The notes below the pieces were generated by a model that was given only the letters and a program-made list of their open reading frames with translations, had not been told where the DNA came from and searched no databases. Positions 11,601 to 17,730 of a stretch of 64,000 nt of DNA are shown here, one piece after another. The DNA is from an uncultured Prevotellaceae bacterium. GTDB lineage: Bacteria > Bacteroidota > Bacteroidia > Bacteroidales > Bacteroidaceae. The first letter of the stretch is position 1, and each line of letters starts with the position of its first letter. Location of the stretch: assembly GCA_902775475.1 (NCBI GenBank), contig CACYME010000008.1, positions 62,001 through 126,000 on the forward strand, written 5' to 3'. Made by a program: the position numbers and the translations under genes.

Positions 11601-11785
11601 CCATCGACCCGCTCAACGACAAGGACAACCAGCTGAAGTATCCCCTGACCATCCTATGGAACAAGTACGTCTACGCCGACGGCATGAGCGCCGTGGGCGA
11701 CGGCGAGGACAAGGATGCCGACAACGCCGACGACATCAACGCCGGTGTGGACGTGGACGAGGACGGCAACCCCATTGAGAAGTAA
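2660..11785 (+). CDS. Giant exported protein with TANFOR-like N-terminus (3041 aa)
   Basis: Begins with a signal peptide whose hydrophobic core (ALSFIIYHLSLSRAAAQ) is partly encoded by ATCATTT oligomer repeats. Residues about 40-300 resemble the TANFOR N-terminal region of Bacteroidota: an opening VLPPQAGQYI segment, a beta-sandwich, an LPEGQYKLSLQCY strand, then a fibronectin-like stretch with PEFTWTQP. The middle is long beta-rich sequence with no enzyme motif I recognise. A Gly/Ser/Thr/Lys low-complexity linker covers about residues 1400-1470, and a charged Lys/Asp segment lies near 1680-1720. The C-terminus is Asp-rich. Residues about 2727-2773 are encoded by an AT-rich patch unlike the rest. 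The downstream gene starts 12 bp later. It is likely a surface or periplasmic scaffold; no biochemical role can be assigned. Confidence 0.7.
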   Translation: MAMNKMTATKSLCSMIEDRRWMMALALSFIIYHLSLSRAAAQDVTVQVTPIQQVLPPQAGQYIDTPGKFFRLRLLNNTDEVQQVHMGMHIDMTFPEEQSMVVTNYEHIPRQPIVLAPRQSKYLNPVEMKQLFAHFNLDEVYIRDGVYDDYRRGIYGLLPEGQYKLSLQCYKWDPAITSAVMLNTPDDGTCRFTVCYIAQAPTFLTPIATLDSDPMSMLNVTKVNVNNPEFTWTQPTLNCNPTLLNCQYSVKIVKLGESTPDEAIEHNATEYERKQLTTPRLTIPPAYIAKMKEEMRQGTVYAMQVTAGGTFQNDNMLNFSVVQNGLNYTLIENDGKSPILLFRLYDPADELKGGEGDETDVDVEEGDADKDKKDSLYVFEQPTLTAPQFSKIGTRKLFVGDSIKATWRKAWHTGGRGEKQDTIQFRYKFQLFKGDPAETKKTIVETTKPVFEHTFLPKKGFKDEDLKDSVKWEKLDGKVKAGDYMVLRVSAEPLDKKLSLRMLPDSANIIDFAMADHFELDWACGTNTSQVENKKLIDKAPEKGTRIKISDWEIEVTEAELVKDSKRLKGKGWVDWDCGLGLKVRVAVKFDNLAVNTDMVCFDGLAQSYPDPEAKKWLSDDETYTDAAAVDSLQAGIVSMFSNWGLDNIWGDLSLPDDVASVLSGSGDDMDKEVNNVAKSYEVGKYYSWYKKASRRWDEWKKGNLYEVYFPAEFPDEISQYFPEDFSLQVASMMFAPKGACMNVIGQYVLPKSNVLDSDLLVFGAPRLCLESGRFLPQDGVLALLSNFRIKDPDSDFDMTFLAPREPLDPKDGCFIRWEDRQYGGLGIHAALHIPNLDRVDDTGKCLQGVEPKAELKAVIDRSWGDWYGTIHMDPFQVRDLPGWTFTVGKDIVYDHSYEWNHDGMPSREKLIADHPTYDPRLCGSYTRTDWRAWQGLYVGEVSLGFPKWAVFGKGDQGAKIGIEDMLLDASGVTLKVAANNVMNAQTGSAGGWAFDIDSCYVDVVQNNFDRCRITGKFGVPLFGVKDKGDDGKVGYWCEIRHLTDPSKTDTYYTYVTNPKTGKEEKIKHQRKTYTDASRYAYLFHTQQLDKLQMNFLLADLVIDKNQTFIALAAEEDEEGKTHTDVELCMGGDFSIFGASSANAKLKELSKDLPINIRIPGIHFAKLYISNFAKEGQKLTAANNLIMRYEQHMDNVETRRQKAEEEWSKRNVTWKKLHDAKETKVTDYCFLNLGEWSLASPEKKLGPFKFNLKHITPDFSPNDKELSVTIDGTIGLVTAINLDVGAKVKMRSNLSWSDITDLSSYDLSYKTTDFEKLSLNLDVVKVLHFKGELEMGEFKDKNGGTNKGYNGLLDIDIIGLFGMKCNGGFFEHKAAEDGEPSQEELAKMEGDKSQSEKNEIESAIQGKGKGAGVDKSSLGHSGKGASGKDATGSGGTTGNTLTSANGKGAKDGFVTTSSSSSTSSSVTITAEDHTADLAAMEDAAESQKSDRNYGWGYFMCEVTGAALRLDPVVFNRITGGFYFNCRPDVTSEDKDTKECRYGKPIAEYGNIGASLGIGMESSAGKEVLNADLDLTVVYNRSRRCLSTFLFQGGVKALTGMIKADMKLLYLNDPQDRFLSLDITAETSLAGGALGDKLRQLGQECSQELEVIQKDLDKFKEDLGGYAKEAIEGTPYAGLTDALADDDESGKDVKDSDFASNKSSDDKGKQAEQKKKEKTALGESRFSLALKITWREKGVQNHPEKWHLYLGEPDKSKRCYYQQVKFKSKIVSVDIGADGYLCIGNELPGNGKLPPIPDEITNFITPKGVDTGGDMAKAERSRQSVVNQLLGQADCKGGVMTGASAWGFIDIDLGLFYGGIRAIAGFDVALVNYGNMAYCVNLGRSMGRNGWYAMGQFYAYLAAKFGLHIKLGKLINKKIDIVDAGIGGVFQCGLPSPSWIEGRARVKLRLLGGLVNMNKSFHFDCGQVCVPFKGNALDGFELFEDMTVASDTLPSGDWYSLAPVTAAEAKRMVLTTKASLGAQYRLVDPTTVGYMSTETGYGEDELKMAGSRTYIFDLDQMTNNVGDIAIHIYDLSDESIRKVYSSGNFWQTPWRYRQEIYNTLKEKDLLCFETNQEMTGMLLSNPSVNIWDMPKTDPLRRHLESLQMLLGDYVTIYTANSNSSGHTYQGMKLNKMEVGGVTVREKRGSTYHLNLPNLKPNGYYMMRVVGSGYEVEQGVRVWPFYVVCDANGKPVRNSRIKWQQQKFYFFRTAPEPELPDAIENLQPYVALAFPASNEGKLFNTAEDSTEVYFNDLVRPVIALNRDISKSSYKNGKLYWKLTSTASGGSSKTYTQNAVFKATSNGSYKGMNIQAANYLFSYTSDFNGKKHHLQLLYDTQVKGKCGNEGMVKPAVHPEFGYKDMSQLNQKHLVLKEFLESNGYGNVVQSKLDEIRQKQTGADYYLSANLYMASLIVSSEMLMTAYENYLAANSRKADCVKDTTYVLADLHLLPSPHTGTFNTTLNSAKEPRTFAKLLPYEEPFVGMKLSKAPTYSYSSEYASEDFSDYTGSYHNLYRQSGWRGQDPFLYFAWLSNAVFIGGHKIAPYGFDPVGVTHASETLTFNYNGFDVQGQRFISGINETAMDVRNKMFNSWSTWNYNDPTVPAYPLPGGMSEFYERTMGNQTGNVPVWQPNSKGFTASDNEVSVSTVGIREMFKDMAAPYFVADRLASKMRGAADQLLNIYNEHMQKRKNGISSSLKSLAKSFFNKDLDNRQERIEVQSNNNYYKFVRSQLGASFANQLWHNYSGGDDDQLNKDIAKWNDKYRGRYMTVECRGFKVKVPYYQFPLLFGDCFNYDDNYQGTQYSDAKDEVNGFLAVDHYRSFRYSVPNGRYFLRYRWDGAVSNMMFFGLTDSRGNGGSIPFKYGSDNEFRYGRHSSSSYNEQMGYAGLRYVIKEESNWKNLFNELKSLPVQAYRVNAYDINSGLYFYDGMINNKYAQGIVTIDPLNDKDNQLKYPLTILWNKYVYADGMSAVGDGEDKDADNADDINAGVDVDEDGNPIEK

Positions 11786-11808
11786 TATATATAATAATGT
11801 ATAGATAT

Positions 11809-14076
11809 ATGAACAAGAAGCTGAAGACCATCATCATAGCGGCGACCCTGCTCGCAGCGGGCACGGGCGCCCAGGCTCAGGGCACCGAGGACACGCTGAC
11901 CGTGGCGCGCGCCGCCTTCGTGACCGACTCGACGGACTACGTGCCGGTGCCGCAGGGCGAGCTGCTCACGTCGAAGATTCGCCTGCTGGTGCGCACCTAC
12001 GGCGACCGCGTCTACCTGCGCTGGGTGCCCGAGGACTACGTGTCGTGGATGTTCCTCACCATCGGGGGCGTTAACGTGCTGCGCTCGAAGCCCGGCTCCA
12101 TCGACGTGGACACGCTGGCCTACGCCCTGAAGCCGCTGTCGCAGGCGGAGTTTCAGGCGAAGTACGGCACCGACGACGACCAGGCCAACATCGCCATGGG
12201 CGTGCTCTACGGCGAGGGCCGCATCGGCCACGGGCAGACCGAGGACCCGCCCGGCACGATGGGCGCCAGCGTGGAGGTGAACAACGAGCAGGACATCTCC
12301 TTCGGCTTCGCCATGCTCGTGGCCGAGTGGCGCCCCGACCTGGCGCAGGACATGGCCGTGGGCCTCATCGACCGCACGGCGCGCCAGGGCGAGACCTACG
12401 AGTACATCGTGCAGCCCACGGTGTGGGACACGAAGGGCAAGATCATCTTCGAGCCCGGCGTGCGCTCCAACCTGGTCAACCGCCCCTTCCGCCGCATCCC
12501 CTACGACCCCCAGCTGGAGGACACGCTCACCTCGCCGCGCCGCTTCGTGCTGTCGTGGGAGGACAAGTACCACTCCAGCTACGAGGTGGAGCGCCGCTAC
12601 GTTGGGCCCTTCGGCCAGTCTGCCGGCAGCCCCGCCGCCCCCACCCCCTGGCAGCGCGTGAACGAGAAGCCCTACGTGCCGATGCTCGAGACCGACTTCG
12701 AGGGCCTCTGCCTCTACAGCGACTCCGTCACCCACGACGGCATCTGGGAATACCGCGTGCTGGCCCACGACGCCTTCGGCGAGCTCACCGACCCGTCGCC
12801 CGTGCACCGCGTCTATGCCCGCGACATCGAGCCACCCGCCGTGCCGCAGATCAAGCAGTTTGCCATCATACGCGAGGACCTGGACCAGCCGATGAAGCGG
12901 GTGGAGGCCGCCGTGGTATGGACCAACCCCGAGGTGCCGTCGGAGGACTGCACGGGCTACATGCTCTTCTACCACAACAACCAGCTCACCGGCGACCAGT
13001 GGCAGCCCGTCAGCGAGGGGCTCATCGCGCCCACCGACACCGTGGCCGTCATCGACGTGACGGGCCTGCAAACGGGCGAGATTGCCATCCGCGCCTACGA
13101 CGACTCGGGCAACGAGGCCATCTCGCTGCCACAGATGATTCGCGTCAGGGACTACAAGGCCCCCGACGCCCCCGACTCGCTGAAGGCCACGGTGCTCGAT
13201 GACGGCTACGTCATCCTGACCTGGCAGGCACCACGCGATGCCGACGTGGCGGGCTACGACGTGGCCTTCGCCAACGACTCCACCCACACCTTCCTGCGCC
13301 TCAACGCCGGGCAGATAGCCGAGACGGGCTACGTGGACTCACTGGCGCTCGACGCCAACCAGAAGTATGTCTACTATAAGGTGCGCGCCATCGACTGGTC
13401 CACCAACGTCGGACAGTGGAGCCCGGCGCTGCAGGTGGAGCGCCCCCACGCCACGCCCCCCTCGCAGCCACACCTCGACACGTCGGCCCACACCGACGAG
13501 GACGGCATGTACATGCGCTGGGTGGTGGGCCGCGATGCCGACATGAAGTACCACATCCTCTGGCGGCGCGTGGGCGAGCAGGGCGAGTGGGAGGAGCTGC
13601 AGCGCTGGAGCGCCGACTCGCTGGCCGCCCTCGGCGCGTGGGCCGTTGACGTGCGCGACAACCCGCGCCACAACCGCCAGGAGCGCTACTACTACCGCGT
13701 GGAGTCGTTCAACGCCTCGCCCTACACCACGCAGAGCCTCGCCGTGAGCTGGCTGCACCAGGGGCCGAAGTACTTCGACATTCCCCTGACGCTCAGCGGC
13801 GACTACATCGGCAGCGAGGGCAAGGTGCGCCTCGTCTGGGACGTGGGCCGCCTGCCGGCAGCGCTGCAGGAGCAGCCCTACTACTTCTGCATCTTCCGCC
13901 GCACGGCCGGCAAGAAGTCCTTCGAGTACCTGGGCAACGTGCCGCAGGACGTGCATGAGTTCACCGAGCGCCGCCTGCTGAAGGGCGAGACGGCCGAGTA
14001 CTACGTCATGATTCGCTTCAGCGACGGCCGCGAGAGCCAGGCCTCGAACACCATCGCCGTGCAGAGGCCGGAATAG
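11809..14076 (+). CDS. Exported fibronectin type III-like protein
   Basis: 755 aa from ATG 11809, chosen over ATG 11797 because it gives a compact signal peptide (MNKKLKTIIIAATLLAAG, ending AQAQ). Several Fn3-like repeats follow, recognisable by recurring W-x-x-P, Y-x-Y-R-V and A-x-D motifs: for example about residues 235-330 (YEVERRYVGP, WEYRVLAHDAFG), 330-435, 440-535 (PDSLKATVLDDGYVILTWQ) and 540-640. It lies between the giant protein and two lipoproteins with short gaps, the usual partner arrangement for TANFOR-type proteins. Probably an outer-surface or periplasmic partner of the giant protein. No catalytic motif is visible. Confidence 0.7.
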   Translation: MNKKLKTIIIAATLLAAGTGAQAQGTEDTLTVARAAFVTDSTDYVPVPQGELLTSKIRLLVRTYGDRVYLRWVPEDYVSWMFLTIGGVNVLRSKPGSIDVDTLAYALKPLSQAEFQAKYGTDDDQANIAMGVLYGEGRIGHGQTEDPPGTMGASVEVNNEQDISFGFAMLVAEWRPDLAQDMAVGLIDRTARQGETYEYIVQPTVWDTKGKIIFEPGVRSNLVNRPFRRIPYDPQLEDTLTSPRRFVLSWEDKYHSSYEVERRYVGPFGQSAGSPAAPTPWQRVNEKPYVPMLETDFEGLCLYSDSVTHDGIWEYRVLAHDAFGELTDPSPVHRVYARDIEPPAVPQIKQFAIIREDLDQPMKRVEAAVVWTNPEVPSEDCTGYMLFYHNNQLTGDQWQPVSEGLIAPTDTVAVIDVTGLQTGEIAIRAYDDSGNEAISLPQMIRVRDYKAPDAPDSLKATVLDDGYVILTWQAPRDADVAGYDVAFANDSTHTFLRLNAGQIAETGYVDSLALDANQKYVYYKVRAIDWSTNVGQWSPALQVERPHATPPSQPHLDTSAHTDEDGMYMRWVVGRDADMKYHILWRRVGEQGEWEELQRWSADSLAALGAWAVDVRDNPRHNRQERYYYRVESFNASPYTTQSLAVSWLHQGPKYFDIPLTLSGDYIGSEGKVRLVWDVGRLPAALQEQPYYFCIFRRTAGKKSFEYLGNVPQDVHEFTERRLLKGETAEYYVMIRFSDGRESQASNTIAVQRPE

Positions 14077-14104
14077 GGGCCCACGCCCAACGGCCCACCC
14101 CCCG

Positions 14105-14123
14105 CCCCTCCCCGAGGGAGGGG
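14105..14123. repeat. GC-rich palindrome between genes
   Basis: CCCCTCCC / GGGAGGGG stem with a short loop, in the gap between the Fn3 protein and the lipoprotein. A member of the GC-rich palindrome family; it could also act as a transcription attenuator. Confidence 0.6.
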
Positions 14124-14171
14124 AGCTGTATAGAACTATTAGTAGATAATGACCTGAAAAGAAATAGCAAT

Positions 14172-15038
14172 ATGATGACCATGACAACAAATAGAGAGGC
14201 TACGCCGATAATCAAAGCGATGGTCAGTCGGCTCACGTCGCTGGCGTCAGTGCTCAGAGGCATCCTCGCTCCCCTCCCCTGGGGAGGGGCTGGGGGCGGG
14301 CTGGCTCTGCTGTGCGGGCTGCTCTGCTCCTGCGGCGAGTACTTCGAGTTCGGCGCTAACGACCCCGTGGGCGCCGGACAGATGCAGCTGGCGCGCAAGG
14401 TCATCCCCCTCGTCGTGGGCGACCACTATGCCATACCCGTGCTGTTCACGCCCGACTCGCTGTCGAACAACGCCGTCTACTGGAGCACCGAGGACACCAC
14501 GATAGCCGGCTTCGAGAACGACACCCTCGTGGCCTACGCCGAGGGGCAGACGCTGGCCTACGCCTACAGCGCCATCGACCTGCTGCGCGACACCGCCGTC
14601 GTGGTGGTGCTGCCCGAGATGTACGTCGCCCCCGACAGCTACCCCTACGACATGGTCATCTATGCCTCGGTCGCCATCGACGGCGAGCCGCTCACGCTCG
14701 ACAACCACGACCCCTACATCATCGGGGCCTACGTGGGCAACGAGCTGCGCGGCGTGGGCCAGATGCGGCGCCTGGAGGGCACCGACTACATGGTGCTGCG
14801 CGTGTGGAGCCCCTTCAGCTACGGCGACGAGGTGCGGCTGCGCTGCTACTTCCGCGGCCAGGCGCGTGCGCTGCTCTTCCCCGACGTGTTCATCTTCGAC
14901 GGCGAGCGCCACGGCACCCTCTCCAGCCTCTATCCCCTGCGCCTCGACACGGCCACGGCCGAGGAATACCTGCCGGCGGTGGGCGGCGGCATCATCGACG
15001 TGCCCGAACCCATCATCGTCGAGAACGGCGAGGAATAG
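14172..15038 (+). CDS. Surface-cluster lipoprotein
   Basis: 288 aa from ATG 14172. The lipobox is L-C-S-C with the lipidated Cys at residue 54, a long leader, so a start at M17 (14220) is also possible. The signal core contains an in-frame GC-rich palindrome translated as APLPWGGAGGG just before LALLCGLLCSC. After the Cys there is an Ig-like beta-sandwich region (YWSTEDTTIAGF, LVAYAEGQTLAYAYSA) and then a domain around IIGAYVGNELRGVGQM that resembles the first fragment of the window. Lipidation and neighbours suggest an outer-membrane component of the same assembly as the giant protein. No enzyme function is visible. Confidence 0.7.
   Translation: MMTMTTNREATPIIKAMVSRLTSLASVLRGILAPLPWGGAGGGLALLCGLLCSCGEYFEFGANDPVGAGQMQLARKVIPLVVGDHYAIPVLFTPDSLSNNAVYWSTEDTTIAGFENDTLVAYAEGQTLAYAYSAIDLLRDTAVVVVLPEMYVAPDSYPYDMVIYASVAIDGEPLTLDNHDPYIIGAYVGNELRGVGQMRRLEGTDYMVLRVWSPFSYGDEVRLRCYFRGQARALLFPDVFIFDGERHGTLSSLYPLRLDTATAEEYLPAVGGGIIDVPEPIIVENGEE
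14271..14300. repeat. GC-rich palindrome, in frame in a lipoprotein signal
   Basis: CCCCTCCCC / GGGGAGGGG palindrome followed by TGGGGGCGGG. It is translated as PLPWGGAGGG directly before the hydrophobic core and lipobox. It parallels the copy at 909 in another signal peptide. Confidence 0.75.
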
Positions 15039-15080
15039 CGTGAACAGTGTGTGTATATGAACCATAAAAAGCCTTGAGCG

Positions 15081-17600
15081 ATGAAAAAGACCCTTTCCTT
15101 CCTGTATTATATCGTCATTGCAGCAACGCTCGCCTCGTGCAACCTGTTCATCGACGACGACCTGGGCGACGCCCCTGACGGCGAGGAGCACTGGGAGAAC
15201 GTGCCGGTGCACAGCGGCGAGGGCTACGACGCCCCCGTCACCATCACGCAGGCAGGCTGCGAAGTCACCTACCAGTTCCGCGACTGCGTGCGCGTGCTCC
15301 AGGTGGAGGACCAGCGCCACATCGCACAGGTGCGCCAGGACCCCGCCAACGCCTTCATCGAGCTGCACTACGCCAAGACGACGCCCGAGCAGTACCTGCC
15401 CGTGCCGGGCGAAATCCTCGTCAGCGGCGCCACCGACCTGTTCCCATCTGGCTGCAACCACCGCGTGCGCTACAGGGTGGACGAGCCCGACGAGTACGTC
15501 TACATCGCCACCTTCTGCACACTCGACGACACCTACCTCGACCTGCGCATCGACGGGCAGATGAGCTACGAGTACGACGAGGAGTACTACGTCATGCCCG
15601 ACGGCCCCTACGACCTCGACGAGAACGGCGACCCCATCCGCGACGAGGCCGCCGACGAGAGCGGCGAGGAAGCCGCCGCCCGGCAGAAGGTGGAGTTCGA
15701 CGTCGAGGGCATGCACGTGAAGCTGGAGGACGGCGTCACGGAGTTCAACTTCCCCGTCACCGTCAATGCCAGCTACGGCCATCTGGGCATCAGCATGCCT
15801 GCGGAAAAGAACCACTGCACCGTGACCAACGAGTTCGACTTCAGCGGCTTCAGCATCAAGGACAACCAATACACGGTGAAGCTCTCGCAGACCGTGGAGC
15901 AAAGCCTCTGCATCGAGGCCACGGCCACCAAGGACTGGAACAATCGGCTGGCCCACTTCCGCCCGGTGAAGGGCAAGGCCATCACCATCGGCTTCGTGGT
16001 CATCGTGCTCTTCATCGACGTCAATGTCGACCTCACAGCCACCGTTGGCGGCAGTGCCTCCTTCGAGAAATACAAGAAGACCGTCAACGAATACACCATC
16101 AACCTGCGCGAGCTGACCTACACGAAGAATGAGCACGTCATAGCCGACAAGGACTGGAGCGTCATCTGCCCCGAGGAGATAGCCGTCAACGCCTCGCTGC
16201 AGCTCGACCTGAAGCTGGTGATCGGCCTGGGCATCTACGGGCGCATCATCTCTGCCCGCGTCATACCCACGCTGTCGGCCATCGTAGAGGCGAAAGAGCC
16301 CCTGGGCACCCGCGACAGCAAGGGCGGCGTGACCTTCAGCCTGTCCGACCGCGCCGGCGTGCAGTTCAAGCTGCAGTGGAAGGTCACCGTGGGCGTGTTC
16401 CTCGACCTCTCGCTGAAGAATATCCTCGGCGGCTTCACCGAGGTGGGGTCGTCCGGACAGAAAGCGCTACTCGCAGAGCTGGAGGCCAACGCCAAGCAGA
16501 CGAGCCAATACTACCAGGACATCGTGGACGGCAACCAAGAAGCCTTCGACCCCAGCAAGAAGCACTACACGAAGAAGGGAAAGCTCATTGAGCCGGGCGA
16601 CAATGAGACGGGCGTGTCCTTCGACATCGGTCCCTTCGACATCATCAAGCCCATCAACATCTCGTGGTTTCCCACCATCAAGGACAACTCCTTCACCGTC
16701 AACCGCCAGTACAGCGACCGCTTCGAGAAGATGACCTTCACGGCGCAGTACACCTGCGGCAGCGTGGGCTTCCTCTCGCTGACGGGCTTCAAGTACACGC
16801 CGGCCCTGCGCGTCATGCTCGGCTCGCAATACGTCACCACGCTCTTCCCCGAGGAAGGGGGCGACGCGGCACGCATCAAGCGCGGACAGACCTACCACTT
16901 CCAGCTGCCCACGCTGAGCGACGACAAGACCTACACCGTGGCACCCTGCTACTTCCGCATCCCCATGGGCAGCAGCACCCAGCCGCTCTGCCTGGACAAG
17001 GGACTGCCCGTGAGCTTCACCACGCCCTCGACGGCCATCGACGACGTGGAGCTGGAGGACGTCACCGAGGACTACAGCGAGTATGCCGGCTACGGCAGCG
17101 AGCAGCAGTACGAATACTGCTACACCTTCAAGGTGAACACCTACGTCGCACTGAAGGGGGCTGAGAACATCGAATACTGGGGCGTGGAGGAACAAAACAC
17201 GAAGAAGAAGAAAGACTACTCCCGCCACCACGCCTCGATGCAGAGCGACGGCACCTACCGCTTCCACTGGACCTTCCATCGCTACAGCCACGAACCGGAG
17301 CTGAAGGTGGTGACCTGCGTGTTCAACTCCTACATGCACACCAAGGCCGACAAGGGGGCGCAGGACGTCGTGAGCGAGCCCTACAAGGTACGGTTCTGGA
17401 GCAATGGCGATGCGATGATCATGTCGTCGCGCTCAGCCACGCCACTCACGTCGTGGAGCGAAGAAGCCGACGGCGGTGATGACGAGGTGGAGTGCGTTCT
17501 CGATGCCATTACCGACCCGCAGGGCCGTGTCGTCTATCAGGCCCCTTCACGAAGAAGTCCCTCCCCCCTGCCCTTCTCCGAAGGGATGGGGAGTATATAG
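15081..17600 (+). CDS. Large lipoprotein of the surface cluster
   Basis: 839 aa. A clear lipoprotein signal (MKKTLSFLYYIVIAATLASC) puts the lipidated Cys at residue 20, followed by acidic residues (IDDDLGD) as in surface-exposed Bacteroidota lipoproteins. The body is beta-rich with acidic stretches and a repeated EFD / FDIGPFDI pattern; I recognise no catalytic domain. The last codons (RRSPSPLPFSEGMGSI) come from a GC-rich palindrome that carries the frame to its stop, so the C-terminus appears extended or replaced by repeat sequence. It closes the exported gene series and is followed by a convergent gene. Confidence 0.7.
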   Translation: MKKTLSFLYYIVIAATLASCNLFIDDDLGDAPDGEEHWENVPVHSGEGYDAPVTITQAGCEVTYQFRDCVRVLQVEDQRHIAQVRQDPANAFIELHYAKTTPEQYLPVPGEILVSGATDLFPSGCNHRVRYRVDEPDEYVYIATFCTLDDTYLDLRIDGQMSYEYDEEYYVMPDGPYDLDENGDPIRDEAADESGEEAAARQKVEFDVEGMHVKLEDGVTEFNFPVTVNASYGHLGISMPAEKNHCTVTNEFDFSGFSIKDNQYTVKLSQTVEQSLCIEATATKDWNNRLAHFRPVKGKAITIGFVVIVLFIDVNVDLTATVGGSASFEKYKKTVNEYTINLRELTYTKNEHVIADKDWSVICPEEIAVNASLQLDLKLVIGLGIYGRIISARVIPTLSAIVEAKEPLGTRDSKGGVTFSLSDRAGVQFKLQWKVTVGVFLDLSLKNILGGFTEVGSSGQKALLAELEANAKQTSQYYQDIVDGNQEAFDPSKKHYTKKGKLIEPGDNETGVSFDIGPFDIIKPINISWFPTIKDNSFTVNRQYSDRFEKMTFTAQYTCGSVGFLSLTGFKYTPALRVMLGSQYVTTLFPEEGGDAARIKRGQTYHFQLPTLSDDKTYTVAPCYFRIPMGSSTQPLCLDKGLPVSFTTPSTAIDDVELEDVTEDYSEYAGYGSEQQYEYCYTFKVNTYVALKGAENIEYWGVEEQNTKKKKDYSRHHASMQSDGTYRFHWTFHRYSHEPELKVVTCVFNSYMHTKADKGAQDVVSEPYKVRFWSNGDAMIMSSRSATPLTSWSEEADGGDDEVECVLDAITDPQGRVVYQAPSRRSPSPLPFSEGMGSI
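17559..17593. repeat. GC-rich palindrome forming a protein C-terminus
   Basis: CCCTCCCCCCTGCCCTTC / GAAGGGATGGGGAG imperfect palindrome. It overlaps the final codons of the lipoprotein gene and ends just before its stop. Confidence 0.6.
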
Positions 17601-17609
17601 TTTATATTC

Positions 17610-17688
17610 ACCACAGAGACACTGAGGCACAGAGTTTTGTCTCTGCATAGCACAAAAGACTCTGTGTCTCTGCGCTTCTGTGGTGAGC
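17610..17688. repeat. CACCACAGAGACAC-type inverted repeat, probable bidirectional terminator
   Basis: TTCACCACAGAGACAC...GCACAGAG on the left and CTCTGTGTCTCTGC...TCTGTGGTGAG on the right form a long imperfect stem between two convergent genes (ends at 17600 and 17731). Position suggests shared termination. Confidence 0.6.
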
Positions 17689-17730
17689 ATTTATATAAGA
17701 TAATTTTGAGTATAAACACTCAACACTCAA

